The position numbers and the translations under genes were made by a program. From Viscum album (lineage: Eukaryota; Streptophyta; Magnoliopsida; Santalales; Viscaceae), in the NCBI GenBank assembly GCA_963277665.1, contig OY728165.1, forward strand, positions 1,150,502,050-1,150,566,049: a DNA stretch of 64,000 bases, read 5' to 3'. Each line of letters begins with the position of its first letter. Position 1 is the first letter of the stretch. Below, in pieces: positions 9,960-22,100 of the stretch. The notes below the pieces were generated by a model. It did not search any database, had not been told where the DNA came from, and worked only from the letters and a program-made list of their open reading frames with translations.

Positions 9960-11040
9960 AAAATGTAGAGTTGGTTTAGAAGGGTAAGTTTTCTGAATTT
10001 AACATTGATAATGATTTTGTTTTGAGGTTTAGAAAGAGATTTTGTGTGTCTTGTGATTCATAGTTAAAGAATGAGTTGTTATGTGAAGCTCATAGTTCCC
10101 CGTTTTTAGTTCATCCTAGAAGTACTAAGATGTACAGAGATCTTCAGGAGTATTACTGGTGGGATGGAATGAAAAGAGATATTGGTGATTTTACTATGAA
10201 TTATTTGACTTGTCAGCATGTTAAATTAGAGTTGAAGTTATTGAAAGGGATGCTTCAGTCTTTACCAGTGCCAGAGTGGAAATGGGAAAATATATCCATG
10301 GCATTGTTGTGGGATTATCAATGACATCTCGAAGTAATAATGCAATCTGGGTTATTGTTAATAAGTTGAGTAAATCTGCTCATTTCCTTCTTATTCTAGA
10401 TACTTTGTCTCTAGATCAACTTTCCCGATTGTATGTTAAAGAGATAGTCAGGTTGCATGGAGTTCCCCTCTCCATTGTATATGATCATGATCTCAGGTTT
10501 ACTTCTAACTTTTGGAAAGGCCTTCAGAAGTATTTGGGTACTGAATTAAATTTTAGTATAGCTTTTCATCTACAATCAAATGGGTAGTCAGAACAAAGAA
10601 TTCAGACCTTGGAGGATATTCTACGTGCTTGTTCACTGGATTACCAGGGAAGTTGGGACCAACATATTTCTTTGGTTTCATTTTCTTATAATAACAATTT
10701 TCATTCCAGTATACAGATGGCTCCATTTGAGGCATTATATGGAAATCAGTGTCAAACTCCATCTTTTTGGGATGAATTAGGTGAAAGGAAGCATATGGGA
10801 CTAGAATTGGTAGAAGAGATGGTAGAAAAGGTTCATCTGATTTAGAAGCACATGAGAATAGCTCAGAGCAGGCAGAAAAGTTATGCGGATAATCGGAGTA
10901 AGGATCTCTCTTTTGAGGTAGGTTATCATCTCTTTCTCATAGTTTCTCCATGGAAAAGTGTGATGTGTTTTAGTGAAAAGGGAAAGTTGAGTCTGATGTT
11001 CATTAGACCCTATGAAATCCTGGAGAATGTTGGATTAGTT
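9960..11040 (+). pseudogene. Element C integrase with GPY/F region, broken
   Basis: Integrase inserts the DNA copy. The zinc-binding HHCC part lies near 10080-10225 (AHSSPFLVHP, then YLTCQ), with the first cysteine replaced by tyrosine. A frameshift near 10300 disrupts the first catalytic Asp region. The core continues at 10276-10587 with AIWVIVNKLSKSAHFL and the second catalytic Asp in YDHD. After a stop the SEQRIQTLE block holds the catalytic Glu. The RPYEIL block near 11008-11025 is the GPY/F motif that marks chromoviruses. Stops interrupt the frame near 10585, 10843 and 11043. Confidence 0.85.
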
Positions 11041-11043
11041 GAT

Positions 11044-11340
11044 TAAAAAGTGGCTTTACCTCTAATTTTATCCTAGGTACACAATTTTTTTCATGTTTTA
11101 ATGTTGAGAAAGTATATTCCAGAACCATCTCATGTTTTAAGTTCATAAGTAGTTTAGTTGGAAGAGAATATCTCTTATGAGGAATAGCCAGTCTAGATTC
11201 TTGACCGAAGAGAGAAACTGTTGTGGAATAAGGTGATTCACCAGGGAATGGATTTGTGGAAAAACCATATAGTTTAAGAGGCAATGTGGGAATCTAAAAA
11301 TTCTATGGGGGATAAATACCCCCACTTATTTGATATGTGA
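11044..11340 (+). pseudogene. Element C chromodomain tail, broken
   Basis: Chromodomains at the integrase end steer chromovirus insertion toward marked heterochromatin. In the same frame as the integrase end I read HNFFHVLMLRKYIPEPSHVL, then ILDRREK, VIHQGMDLWKNH, EAMWES and finally YPHLF at 11317-11331, with a TGA at 11338. These blocks match the Tekay-type chromodomain. Stops lie at about 11044, 11188, 11197 and 11275. Confidence 0.8.
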
Positions 11341-11360
11341 ATATAAATTGTGAGACACAA

Positions 11361-11380
11361 TTTCCAAAAGGTGGGAAGGT
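11361..11380 (+). other. Polypurine tract of element C
   Basis: An AAAAGGTGGGAAGG purine run lies immediately before the TGTAACATCCC start of the LTR, about 20 bases after the chromodomain stop. Confidence 0.85.
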
Positions 11381-13646
11381 TGTAACATCCCAGGTAAATA
11401 ATGAAATAATACATTTTCATAATTATTCATATTTGTGAAATAAATATTAATTTTACTTTAAAGTGGGTGATATGTTTGATGGCGTACCCGATACGCAACA
11501 ACAGGTTTCTTTGAAATCTTACATTACGCACTAATAATATAATAATATTATTTTAAATGGTAGTTAACGCCTAACCGTTGTATTTTCAAGGATGAATATA
11601 ACTAACTATAATAATATTATACATGTTTGTTAAAAGTTTTTACATTTATCCAATAAAATTTAGAGGCTTAAAATGTGAATGAATCTAATTTTAAGCATAA
11701 ATACTCTAATATTCTTTAAAAGGCTGATTTACCTCCTTTTGATAGAGAACCCTATTTAAATATAGTTTTGGTCACTTTTATATGTTCTATTTGATAAAAA
11801 AAATTGGTTCAGGAAATCAAAATTTCTTTTGGGTAAATTTTTGGTATTTTTCTGATAAAATTCATTTTTTTATGAATAGTGAAAAATATTGTATTTTAAT
11901 TCAAAAGTTCTTTTTAATATAATTTATTTAAATGGTTCGATTATCTTTTTAATTGGTTTTAATGTGTAATTAGATTATTTTTTTTACATTTAATCCAATG
12001 TTGTTCATTGTAATTAATTTAACTTTGAAATTGGGCATAAAAATGTATCAATCTTTTTATAGTTATTGTTTCTTAAAAACACGCTATTTGTTTTGACAAC
12101 AAGAATTAATTTTAAATTAATTAATTCAACTTATATTTGTTAAAATATAAATCAATTTTTAATTCATAATATCAAATATATCTTAGGCTGATTTTTTGTT
12201 AGTTTTTTAAAAAACTTCAATTTTTGATGAATAGTGAAACCACTAAGTAGTAGTTAAAAACTGACTTTTTCATTTAAATTAAATTTTATCACTACTGTGA
12301 ATTGAATTTTAAAAAACCCACATACATGGTTGTTATTATTAAGTAAAATATGGTTTAATAAGATGAAAATAATTTTTGTTTAATAGTAACTTTTGACTTT
12401 TATTCGTCAGGGTTAAAGTTAAATAGAGTAATTTAAGGTAAAAAGAATATTATAATAATACAAAATTACCTTAACACTTGTCCTAACCTTATTGGTCGAG
12501 TCATTTACAACCATGGGCATCTTTGGGTCGATTTTGGGACCTCATGGAGCCACTTGAGAGTGATAATGACACTTTATTTTAATTAACTTAAATTAAAGGG
12601 GAAAATGGCATAAACAAATATTATTTACTAAATTAATGTTTACATGGGGTTATATAAGTTATAATTTCAACTATAAATATTCATTGGAAATATAAAAATA
12701 TTTTCTACATTATGGTATTTATTTTATAATATTTAGACATCAAATAAATTAAATTATTTATGACACAATAATGATGCAATATTTACCACATTAATAAATG
12801 ATTTAAATAAATAAGATTATAAATATTAAAAAAATATCCAAAACTTGTCCAATTCTTATTGGATGATTTAATTTAGAATTTTAGTCATCTTATATTCAAC
12901 TTTAATTAGTTTTTGATCTTTAGAAACCGAAGATAAGTTTATAATAAAATAATATTTTCAAACATTCATAAAGATCCCCTCCTCCCCCTTACAAAAAGCC
13001 CTCACTTCTAACCCATTCCACACACCTCTCAAGCCCCTTGGCTTGTCCAAAAACTACCCAAATAAGCTCTCAATATCCCTATCCTTTTCCTAGAAACCTT
13101 ACCTTAGGCATAAGGAACTTCAAGAAGTCCTTTTGGTTCAAACCAAAGGGAGTTACTCAAATTAAAGGTAACGGTTTCTCTTAACTTGTTTTATTTTATT
13201 TTACATCTACAACCCCTAAAATCTTTTTATTCCTTTATTTTATAACAAAAACAGTATTCTCAATATACTTGGATGTTTTTATGAGATGTATTATAACTAC
13301 ACTTACACACACCTCCATCTAATGGGTGAAGAACATACTATTTCTGTGGATGGCTAACTAACGCCTCATGAAAAGATGATTGTTTGATTATATCCTACCG
13401 CCTCTCATGGTGGCCATTAAGATGGAACTGTATTTATATATGATATATATTATGTTTATTTTTTCTTTATTCTTCTATATTTTTCTTTTATATCATACCT
13501 TTATGGTTTCCATTATGGGTCAACGTGATAATTTCATTTGAGTAAGTGCGGACTACCACCCCCTCAAAGTGATATGACTCATTAATGCCATATGTGGGAT
13601 GTATAAAGGATGGATTTAATGATATTATATATGATATTATACTGTA

Positions 13647-13652
<6 letters not shown>

Positions 13653-13678
<26 letters not shown>
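13653..13678. repeat. (AT)n microsatellite
   Basis: About 13 uninterrupted AT units lie inside the element C LTR. Confidence 0.9.
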
Positions 13679-14860
13679 CTTTATGTTTTAATTCCATTAA
13701 AATAAGAAATTTAAAGGAAAGTAGCATTCATGCATACGTACGACTTACCGTCTCCATGATCAGTGCATTTCATTTCTTACCTCCAAATGTTATGTACTAT
13801 TATAAATACATGTATATAATGGATATATATTATATATATTATATCTAAATGATTAATATAATTCTGTATATAATGAAATTTTGACCATGTGAACAACTTG
13901 TAATTATAAGAAGTCCATTTTTTTACTCAAGTACCAAATATCGACAAAACAACCGTTATTAACTTAAATGATTACATAATATTTATAACATTGTAATAAG
14001 TGTTATAAAATGAATAATAGAATTGAAAAAGATTATTAAGAAAGTATAAATTAACTTTAGTTTATTATTCATGATATTAAATAATGATCGAGTCAAGTCG
14101 GACACGAGGTAAGGGACTTCGTCTCAATATCTTTTCATTGAGGCATATTTGGTTTTAATACATGAATTTATTTTATATGCTGTATAAACTCCATTGAATT
14201 TTCATTTCATTAAAAGGGAATCTTTTTATATGAATCATTTTACTAAATGAAAAAAAAAGAATGTTTCTTTTTAATGTAAATGGTGACAATGACCTTTCTG
14301 TCACCATGAGTATTATTTGATCTTTGGCTTCCATAACAAGCCTTGATGTTTTCAAAAGGAAAATAAATACCATATACTATTTTATGTATTTTGGTTTTGA
14401 AAATGGTTTTTATAATGGATTTGTTATGTCAATATTTTTAAATGATATATTGTGATTGAAATGTGGAAATTTTATCTTTCCTTTATGTTTACTTTATGTG
14501 TTATGAATATGTTATGGTTCTTGGGAATTGTTACGTATACGGGTGGTTCTATAATAAACCTAGGGTAGGTGAGCTCGAGATAACTCTCCAATGCATTGGG
14601 TAATGTGACAGAGGTAAATGTTAATGTTTCTCCTAAGAGATTTAGGGAATATACTGTGATAGGTATTCCAAATGTAACTCCCTACGTAGCTGTGATAGCT
14701 ACAATGTAAGTATGATATGGATGCCCCAAGTTACCTTTAAGATTTATGATTTATATGTGTTATTCATAAATCTTATAATATCATGAGGTATGTTAAAGAG
14801 ATTATTTTATGTATGAAATGATGAACTATTGTTTTCTTTCTTTTTTTTATAACCCTTACT

Positions 14861-14875
14861 GAGCTTTTTATGCTC
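14861..14875 (+). promoter_or_regulatory. Variant of the conserved LTR stem, element C
   Basis: GAGC-TTTTTAT-GCTC is followed by CATCCC. Relative to GAGT...ACTC in element A and the solo LTR, the fourth pair is C-G instead of T-A, so pairing is kept by two matching changes. Confidence 0.5.
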
Positions 14876-15166
14876 ATCCCAAGTTTTGAAATGTTTTTCA
14901 CATGACATAAAGATGAATAGGGTCAAGGATGCGATCAAGGAAAGGTCATGATATCTAAAACAAGTGAACGGACATGACTCTTTTTTTAAAGAGTTTTTAT
15001 TTTATGAAAAAAATGGAAACTGAGTAGAATTGTCTACCTTGTAATTTTTGAGATGTAATGTAATTGTTATGGCCTAATTCTCTACAACTCTAAACCAGAA
15101 AATATCCTCAACGTGAATTATTCATTTAATTCAAGATTATGTAATACTTAAGGATGGGTCCTTATA

Positions 15167-15320
15167 ATGTCAATAAAACTATAACAGTCCAAAACAGTGA
15201 CAATAAATCCTATATATATTTACCTGATAATTATATATATATATATATTATCAAAGATAAGGAAAAATTTTAATCTCATGTACCACCAACATTGTTCCTC
15301 TATTGACTAATCTTTTATAT
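15167..15320. other. Short AT-rich spacer
   Basis: This lies between element C and the solo LTR and includes an AT microsatellite near 15233-15249. No gene or repeat family is recognised. Confidence 0.6.
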
Positions 15321-15325
15321 TATGA
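15321..15325. repeat. Left target-site duplication TATGA
   Basis: Identical to 19108-19112 on the other side of the solo LTR. Confidence 0.9.
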
Positions 15326-16399
15326 TGTAAAGACCCTGAAATTTCATGGAAATTTTTTTCTTAATTTCTTTGGAATTTTAAGAGTACGCAATTTCTGACG
15401 GCACCTGATTCCGAGGCTCGGTGTGCCCGGAATCAATTTCCGAAGTTAGGCTCGGGTACATTCAGTGAACGAGCGAGCGGGTTTTACTAACTTTTGAACT
15501 GGTGCTCGAAATCGAAATTCGAGGGCACCGATGAATTCGCAATGCCGGTAATTTCTTAAGAGGACCTTTATCGGAAATGCGTTTGCTTGGGACGAGTTGT
15601 TAAAAAATGTGGTTTAAATAAAAAAAAAGGTGAATAAAATTTGTGGTACAATTTTATTCCTAACTTAGGTGGTTATATCCTAGGTGTAGGAGTTGTGGTG
15701 GGACCCATCGGTTGCTAACTAACCTTGAGAGGATAAAGGTGAGGTGGGGCCCACACGATCCCCACCCCTCCACATTCCTTAAACCTCCTCTAACTCCCCC
15801 ATTAATTTCCCCTTCTTTTAATAAGATAACTCCTCTTTAACTTGTGTAACTCTTCTTCCATTAAGTAGCCTCTCCACCTTCCTCTCCTCCATTAAAACTA
15901 GCCTACTCACATAATTAATGAGTTGATTCTTGGTTTAATTTGAAAAGGGTGGCTTGTCTTTAAATGGGAGAATGTTAATGCAATATTTGTTTGGAAAATA
16001 ATATGGTGGGGGAACCTCTGAAGAAATAAGAGAAGCTTTGTTCTCCAACCCTCCAACGAAGAACGAGAACGCGTCATCTATACTTCTCTTCGTGATAAGA
16101 GGGGAGGGTCACATCTTCGGGTACACTCCGGTGACGATGGGGCTTCCATGACATTCGACAAATAACACTCCCTGGATCTCCATCAAGGGAGGAGACACTG
16201 CCGTGGGGAATTCGCAAACGACGAAGTCACCTTCCGACGTCAATGAACACGTCTCGAGGTAGGGGTTTTGATTTTGGTTCATGAATCTTTCTTGAACATC
16301 CAAAATCAATTTTTCATAAGCCGCTTGATATCGGATTAATGGGAGAAGGTCGGACCGCACGAACACGGCTGACCCTCTTCTTCCTTCGTTAATGTGTTT

Positions 16400-17140
16400 G
16401 TTGAGGCTCGATCAAAGGTGCTTGGTGCAATGGCACCGCACGGAAACAAGGAGGATCATCGGAGAAGAAGCGTGGCGCCATTGCGCCACGCCATGGAGGC
16501 CGAACGAAGCCGCGGCACCATCGCGTCGCGCCGGAAAACCACGAAGAGACGCGATTTGTTTATTTGGCGTGCGGATCGACGGGCCATGGAAGAACGGGCC
16601 GCAGGGGCGATTTGAAGGCTTTTCAGCGAAGGGCAGGTCCCGGGAGGACCGCAATAGAAGACAAAATTGAAAATGGACCACCGGAACAACTCTGGTAGTC
16701 CGCGGAAGGGCCTGCCGGCGTGCCACGCCAGCACGGCGGCGTCGGCGGCCGGCACCGGCCGACCGCCAGGAGGCGGCGGCACCCGGCGCGCCGCCAGGAA
16801 GGTCCGTCGCGGCTGAAGCCATGGAGGCAGGCGCCGGTCCCATGACAGCACGGGACCGGGGGAGACCGGGGGTCGAAACCCCTGGCAGTCAAGGGAGCGG
16901 CCCCACGTGGGGACCGCGGATCTTTTAAGGGGGCAGCTGCCCCCCTTTTGCAACGGCACGGCCAGCTTGGCCGTGCGGGGCACGCTGGCGCCGGGCCAAC
17001 CGGCCGCCCAGGTCGGGCCAGGCTGGGCCGCTCCCTAGTGGGCCGGACCCAGACCCGGGTCAGGTCGACCCGGTTCGGGCCGGTCCAGGGGGTCTCAGGT
17101 CGGGTCGGACCGGGCCCGAACCCCCTATTTTCAGCCCGCT
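16400..17140. repeat. GC-rich core of the solo LTR
   Basis: A strongly GC- and CpG-rich block sits inside an otherwise AT-rich region, in the same relative place as the GC-rich core of the element A LTR. It holds many CCGG, GGGCC and GGGTC words. Overlapping frames on both strands have no protein-family features. Confidence 0.65.
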
Positions 17141-17147
17141 TCCAGTA

Positions 17148-17715
17148 TTTTGTCCATAACATGGGCTACGGACCCCTGATTGACACACCGTCAGTTGCGT
17201 AGCGATCCTTGGATTGAGACGGTCGTTTAAGTATATTAAACTCAGGGTTTCGAAGAACTTTGGGTACATCCGTTTTGGTTCGATCACGAAACCAACCGGG
17301 CCCTCGGAGCGGAAATGCTTATATCTCGAGCTCTGGATGTCTGATAGACGTGCCGTCAACTTTGTTGGATTCATCTTATTGAGATGGAACTTTTGGCATA
17401 CTTCACCAGAGGTTTGGACGTAGATGGAGTATGGCCGGGTTGGATTGTACCCGAAATACAACCAAGCCCCTCGAACAGAAAAGCTGATAACTTTCAGACC
17501 GGACGTCCGTTTGACGAACCGTCAGCAGCGTTGGTGATCACGTGGAGAAACGGTCCCTATAAGTATACCCTATGAGAGTTAGGGGTATAGTTGAGATACA
17601 GTTTGGTTGGTTCACACACGAAACCAACCGGGCCCCGGGGACGAAAAGGCTAATAACTCACAGACCGGGCATCCGATTGACGCGCCATCTATTGCATTGA
17701 GACCCTTATGACGAG
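17148..17715 (+). repeat. About three and a half copies of a ~165-bp tandem repeat in the solo LTR
   Basis: The block GGTT-G...AAC/CAACC followed by GGGCCC-like and CGGA..AAA-GCT sequence recurs near 17277, 17439 and 17605. A CCGTCA or CCATCT block follows each one, and a partial unit precedes near 17148-17215. In the third unit GGTTGGTT...AACCAACC is a perfect eight-pair inverted repeat. Confidence 0.72.
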
Positions 17716-17894
17716 GCAGTCCTTTGAGATACTTCTTTGTGGGAATTTTTGATACTTGGATTATCTACATGTAGCTCGTAGAGCGAACCCACCCAAAGAC
17801 GAGCGTACGGAGTACGGAGACCGTGTAGCCGACTGAGACCTGACGACTGCTTGACCGACTCGACTTGGAGTGAGTCGACTAGCCCAGTGGACGG

Positions 17895-18062
17895 AGCACT
17901 ACTTTGTTTGGGTGCAAACCCATGGAGGACGGGGCACTACTGAGTTTGGGTAAAGTCCTGCGGTAGTCGTCCGGAGAGTACCACTGCAATCTATTAGGGG
18001 GGATGCACTACTGTGTTTGGGTGGTAGACCCCAGTGAGAAGCACTACTGTGTTTGGGAGGAT
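17895..18062 (+). repeat. Dispersed GCACTACTGTGTTTGGG units in the solo LTR
   Basis: Four copies of this 17-base word, with one to three changes, lie near 17899, 17934, 18006 and 18041, interspersed with GAGG- and GTCC-containing spacers. Confidence 0.7.
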
Positions 18063-18207
18063 GACCTGCGGTACTCGACAGGAGGAGTGCCTTAGCAGTC
18101 TTAGGTTAGTGAGCAGTACCTCGGAGACGTGACAGGATCACTGTACTCTCCAGAGACGGGGCTCTTCAGCAGTTATGGTTTCAATAATGAAAATCCTGGT
18201 TTGAGCT

Positions 18208-18402
18208 GAGTCTATGACCTTTGTGTTTACCTCATTATTGAGATGGGTCACTCGATAACTTAGGTATATGTATGGGCATATATCTAAGTAGTGGTTATTC
18301 GTTGATTTCATACCCTTGTGTTTCCTCATGATTGACATGGGTTACTTGATAACTTAGGTATAAGTATGGGCTTATACCCAAGTAAGGGTTATCTGTTGAG
18401 AT
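18208..18402 (+). repeat. Two copies of a ~97-bp repeat with inverted repeats
   Basis: GATAACTTAGGTAT...GGTTAT..GTTGA occurs at about 18253 and 18350. Within each, ACTTAGGTATA pairs with a downstream TATATCTAAGT or TATACCCAAGT with one mismatch. Confidence 0.75.
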
Positions 18403-18462
18403 TCTTCTTGTGGTTATCCTTGTTGGATTTAGAGAGACCTTGAGGGTCTCGGGGTCCATACT

Positions 18463-18499
18463 GAGTATAATTATACTCACCCCTGCACGGGCTATGCCC
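18463..18499 (+). promoter_or_regulatory. Paired conserved stem-loops, solo LTR
   Basis: GAGTATAATTATACTC (18463-18478) is a perfect 16-base palindrome and GGGC-TAT-GCCC (18489-18499) is a perfect stem. Spacing and order are the same as in element A. Confidence 0.65.
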
Positions 18500-18672
18500 G
18501 CACCTCGTTGTGTTGGATGCAGACGACGGACAGCACTGACAGAGGCCGAGTGTACGGGGACTGGACGGTACCTGGAGGTGGACCTCACGACGAGTCAGTA
18601 TCCGGAGGTGGACTTCACAACGAGACGATACTCGGAAAAGGTTGACAGGCGAGAGCGTTGTGGAGCCTATTT

Positions 18673-18834
18673 GTACCTACCCTTTAGGTAGGATCCGTGG
18701 TGGATGATCCAGGAGCTGCGCTATCTGTACCTACCCTACAGGTAGGATTCGTGGTGGACGATCCAGGAGTTGCGCTATCTGTACCTACTCTATAGGTAGG
18801 ATCCGAGGTGGACGACCCAGGAGCTGCTTCTACT
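18673..18834 (+). repeat. Three copies of a 54-bp tandem repeat in the solo LTR
   Basis: GTACCTAC starts at 18673, 18727 and 18781, exactly 54 bases apart. Each unit carries a CCTAC...GTAGG inverted repeat and the block GATCCAGGAGCTGC with small changes. Confidence 0.88.
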
Positions 18835-19107
18835 CTTCCAGCTTCTTGTCTTTCTATTGTACTTTCGTTCCGTTGTAGTTGTACTTTTCAGTTGGGTTTG
18901 TATTCTGGCCCATTTACTTTTCAGCACTTCCTTTTGTACTTAGTGTATTACTTCCACTAGTACTCTGTAGTGTTTTGTTTACTTTTATAAAGGCAATGTC
19001 TTCCCAGTTATCGGGAGTTACGCCTTTGGTTCTAGTCTCCAGCCCCTGACCTATGGAAGGCGGGCCTGGGTTAGTCACAGCACGGGCCCCGAGGATGGGT
19101 CGTGACA

Positions 19108-19112
19108 TATGA
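19108..19112. repeat. Right target-site duplication TATGA
   Basis: Identical to 15321-15325. Five bases is the usual duplication length for LTR retrotransposons. Confidence 0.9.
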
Positions 19113-22100
19113 AATATAAAAATTTCTTCTATATGACTTTGTTTCATACCATTATAACCTATATGAACAATAACCAGATCATTGGTTCCACTGGACCTCT
19201 AGAATTCCTCCCCATATTCTAGAGGCTATTGACTAGTAAAATGGTAGATATTTTATTGTGTAGATACATTACCCTAAATTACTAACAATCATAAATAATA
19301 CACAAAAAATAGGTCACCAATCGTAACAAAAAAGTATCATAGGCATTAAAACTAGTGGCCTACTATATATATGTAATACAAATAATAATTATTTAAATAA
19401 GTATAACTATAATTAAAAAACTATATAAAAAAACTATTTCACTTATGATTTGATCACGTATAGATATGGTCTATTAGAAAATGATTAATCATATATGATA
19501 TTAAGAAAAAGATTTGTGTCTTTTCCTAGATATTTCCCCAAATCTATCACTCCATCTCATCTATTAGTCATGAGTCCCCTAGAAATACCTATCCATGGAG
19601 CCATAAATTTTTTATCATCACTATGATTACTATGAAGGGTGTGAGTATAATGCAACAAAAAAACACCAACTTTATCCCAAAACCCAATCTTATAAACAGA
19701 CCATCATACTTGATAATAAATTCTAATATTATAGAATATAATATAATTCCATTTCATAAATGTGTTCATAGATTCCAAACCATTTGTGATTTTTCATGCA
19801 TCATCTAGGGAAATAATTGGATGATACAAAAAAATTACATTTACACCTCAATAGATAATGAACTATAAGTCACCATCTAATAAACATGATGAATTAGTTA
19901 TCACCATATAAAAATATCCTTGTTGATCATCATATCACTGCCATATATTTCCATTGAATGTAAAATCATAAACTCAAATTCCATATTGGAGAATAGAATA
20001 TTATTTAAAAATTATTAAGGTGAATAAAGTATCACCATTGCTCCTCCACTAAGTGTGAAATGTATCAATAAAACCATTCATATTGGTGGGTGACATGTCT
20101 CTATCATACCCACACACAAGGTAGATTCACTATCACCATCAAACATTATCTATGTGGATTTTACATACCCATCACAACTCATCCTCATTGATACCACTTC
20201 ACTATCATAACATCCTTAGGTGTATGAAAACTAATAATAAAAACACATATATTACAAAGTTGGATGAGAAACTATCATCACATAACAAATATGGGTACAT
20301 AAATTACAACCATCAAATATTCATAAGTGGATGATGAACCTATAACATAAATATAATATTGGATGGAATCTCATGATTATAATATTATGCCCATAAAAAA
20401 AATTTAATAATTAAATGAAAAGCATATTTATATAACAAAAATTTTCATTTATCAAGTATTTTCATGGAAAGTGGAAATAATATTTCTTATTCGAGGACAC
20501 AATCATTCTTTATAACCATTTAAAATATTATAAGATATATATCATGATCCTTAATTTATACCAATAAATAATAAATTCCTAAAAAAGTTCATATGATTGA
20601 AATTTATATAAATTTACATGGGACACATGGTTATCTATGAAAACATTGTCGAGAAAAAACCTATAAATAAATAAATATAGCCAATATTATTCTCACTCAT
20701 AGTATCAGAAACCTAGGCATGAAAATAATGTTTTTTGGACATATAGATATTGTTATCCCTTATCAAATTAATAAAAAAACTCTTACATACTGAAAATAAT
20801 ACATAAGGTAAACCCACATGGATATAAATTTATAATGAAGATATATTTGTAAATGGTATATCCATTAATAGATGAAATCCTAATGACTGTGATAAGTTAT
20901 AAAATAAGGAATATTTTAAGTAGAATAGTGTTACTAATAGAGAAATTTGGATAAGGTAAATAAGTGGGTCTCTCTTACCCATGTAGTCATCCAATAACAG
21001 ATATCAATCAAATTTTTCAATGTATTGGGAAGATATGGAATATAAGAATAATTAATACAGATGATTTTTGGAAGAGGGTTGAGCCATTAGAAACATTAAA
21101 TGAGGGACAAGTCTTATTTTTTAATTTTTTTAACAAATAATTATTATAAATTATTTAAAATTTAAAATACAAATACATAGGGGTATATTATACCATGTCT
21201 CCTATAATAGAGTACTTACTATCAAACAATAATATATCCAAGGTCCTTTGGGTGGCTGGTTAGACATTCAAATATGCAACCATCCACTAAGGAACACAAC
21301 AATCCTTGTATTTGTACATTGGTTACCTCGTTAATTCTATCTTTAGTATAGAAATCCTAACAATGGAATGAACCTCTAAAAATAGTCTTTGATACACTAC
21401 TAACTACAATTATGTAAAAAAATTAATGAAATAAATATGTTTATAGAACATTTAAAAAAATTAATTCATCAAAGTACGTGGTGACATACACCATCATAAA
21501 TGACCCTTTAGTATAATACATTCAATAATTGCTATTTTTTCATTGATACATGTCATCGCATATATTTTCCCACCCACATGTTTACTTGGTTGTGGGGGTA
21601 ATTTTTTATAATTATAAATATCCTCATATGTAATAAAATGGAATATCAATATAGTTTCCCAAACTCATAAACAATATATAGAGATATCCATAGAGTTCAC
21701 CATTGTGAAATTATAAAAAGGGAATGTTTTCTAAATTTCAATGATTTTATCAAACATGAAGCTAGGAAAAAAAATTACCATGTTATTATAAGTACTATTA
21801 ATTAGTATTTGATGTTTTATTTTTTAATATTTAATAGAATACTATTTTGAATATTTAAATAAATTTTTCTGATAATATTAATTATATTAATTCTAAAATA
21901 AATTCTTAGTTTCTAATTACATAAAATTATACTTTATAATTTTTTGATCAACATTTAATATATACATTAATAGTTGTACAAAATACATAAGTAATGAACA
22001 AGTATTTTTAAAAGGGGTTTCATAAAATGTGTATATATACATTATATAATATTTATATTTCATATTAATCCCAATTCAACCTGAAAATTAGAAATATAAA

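Larger units (their letters stand above)
7835..15166 (+). mobile_element. Element C: Tekay/Del-like chromovirus, 3' part, host of element A
   Basis: From the right edge of element A the sequence reads, in order, gag zinc-knuckle half, aspartic protease, RT, RNase H, integrase, GPY/F region, chromodomain, polypurine tract and a 3' LTR. This is the Ty3/Gypsy domain order, and the chromodomain ending in YPHLF points to the Tekay (Del) lineage. The 5' LTR and most of gag must lie left of the window, on the other side of element A. All reading frames carry stops, and frameshifts are present after the RT, so the copy is inactive. Confidence 0.9.
11381..15166 (+). repeat. Element C 3' LTR (about 3.8 kb)
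   Basis: It begins TGTAACATCCCAGG after the polypurine tract. The end is placed near 15166 because GGGTCCTTATA there aligns with the GGGTCGTTACA ending usual for this group; the terminal CA would have become TA. A GAGC...GCTC stem followed by CATCCC at 14861-14880 corresponds to the stem-loop block of the other LTRs. No coding frame is present. The 5' LTR is outside the window, so the right boundary has no partner for confirmation. Confidence 0.7.
15326..19107 (+). mobile_element. Solo LTR of a chromovirus related to element A (3782 bp)
   Basis: It begins TGTAAAGACCC and ends GGTCGTGACA. It is bounded by the identical 5-bp sequence TATGA on both sides, with no primer-binding site, interior or second LTR. 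Unequal recombination between two LTRs leaves exactly this product. The last 650 bases align with the end of the element A LTR: paired stem-loops, the CAGCCCCTGACCTATGGA block and the TGACA end are shared. The middle carries a different set of tandem repeats, so the two are relatives rather than copies. ORFs in the GC-rich part (16412-17162, both strands) are composition artefacts. Confidence 0.93.

Noticed and set aside
16412..17162. Open frames of 143-179 aa on the minus strand and 92 aa on the plus strand
   Set aside because: Same situation in the GC-rich core of the solo LTR; no domain or motif and no start context.
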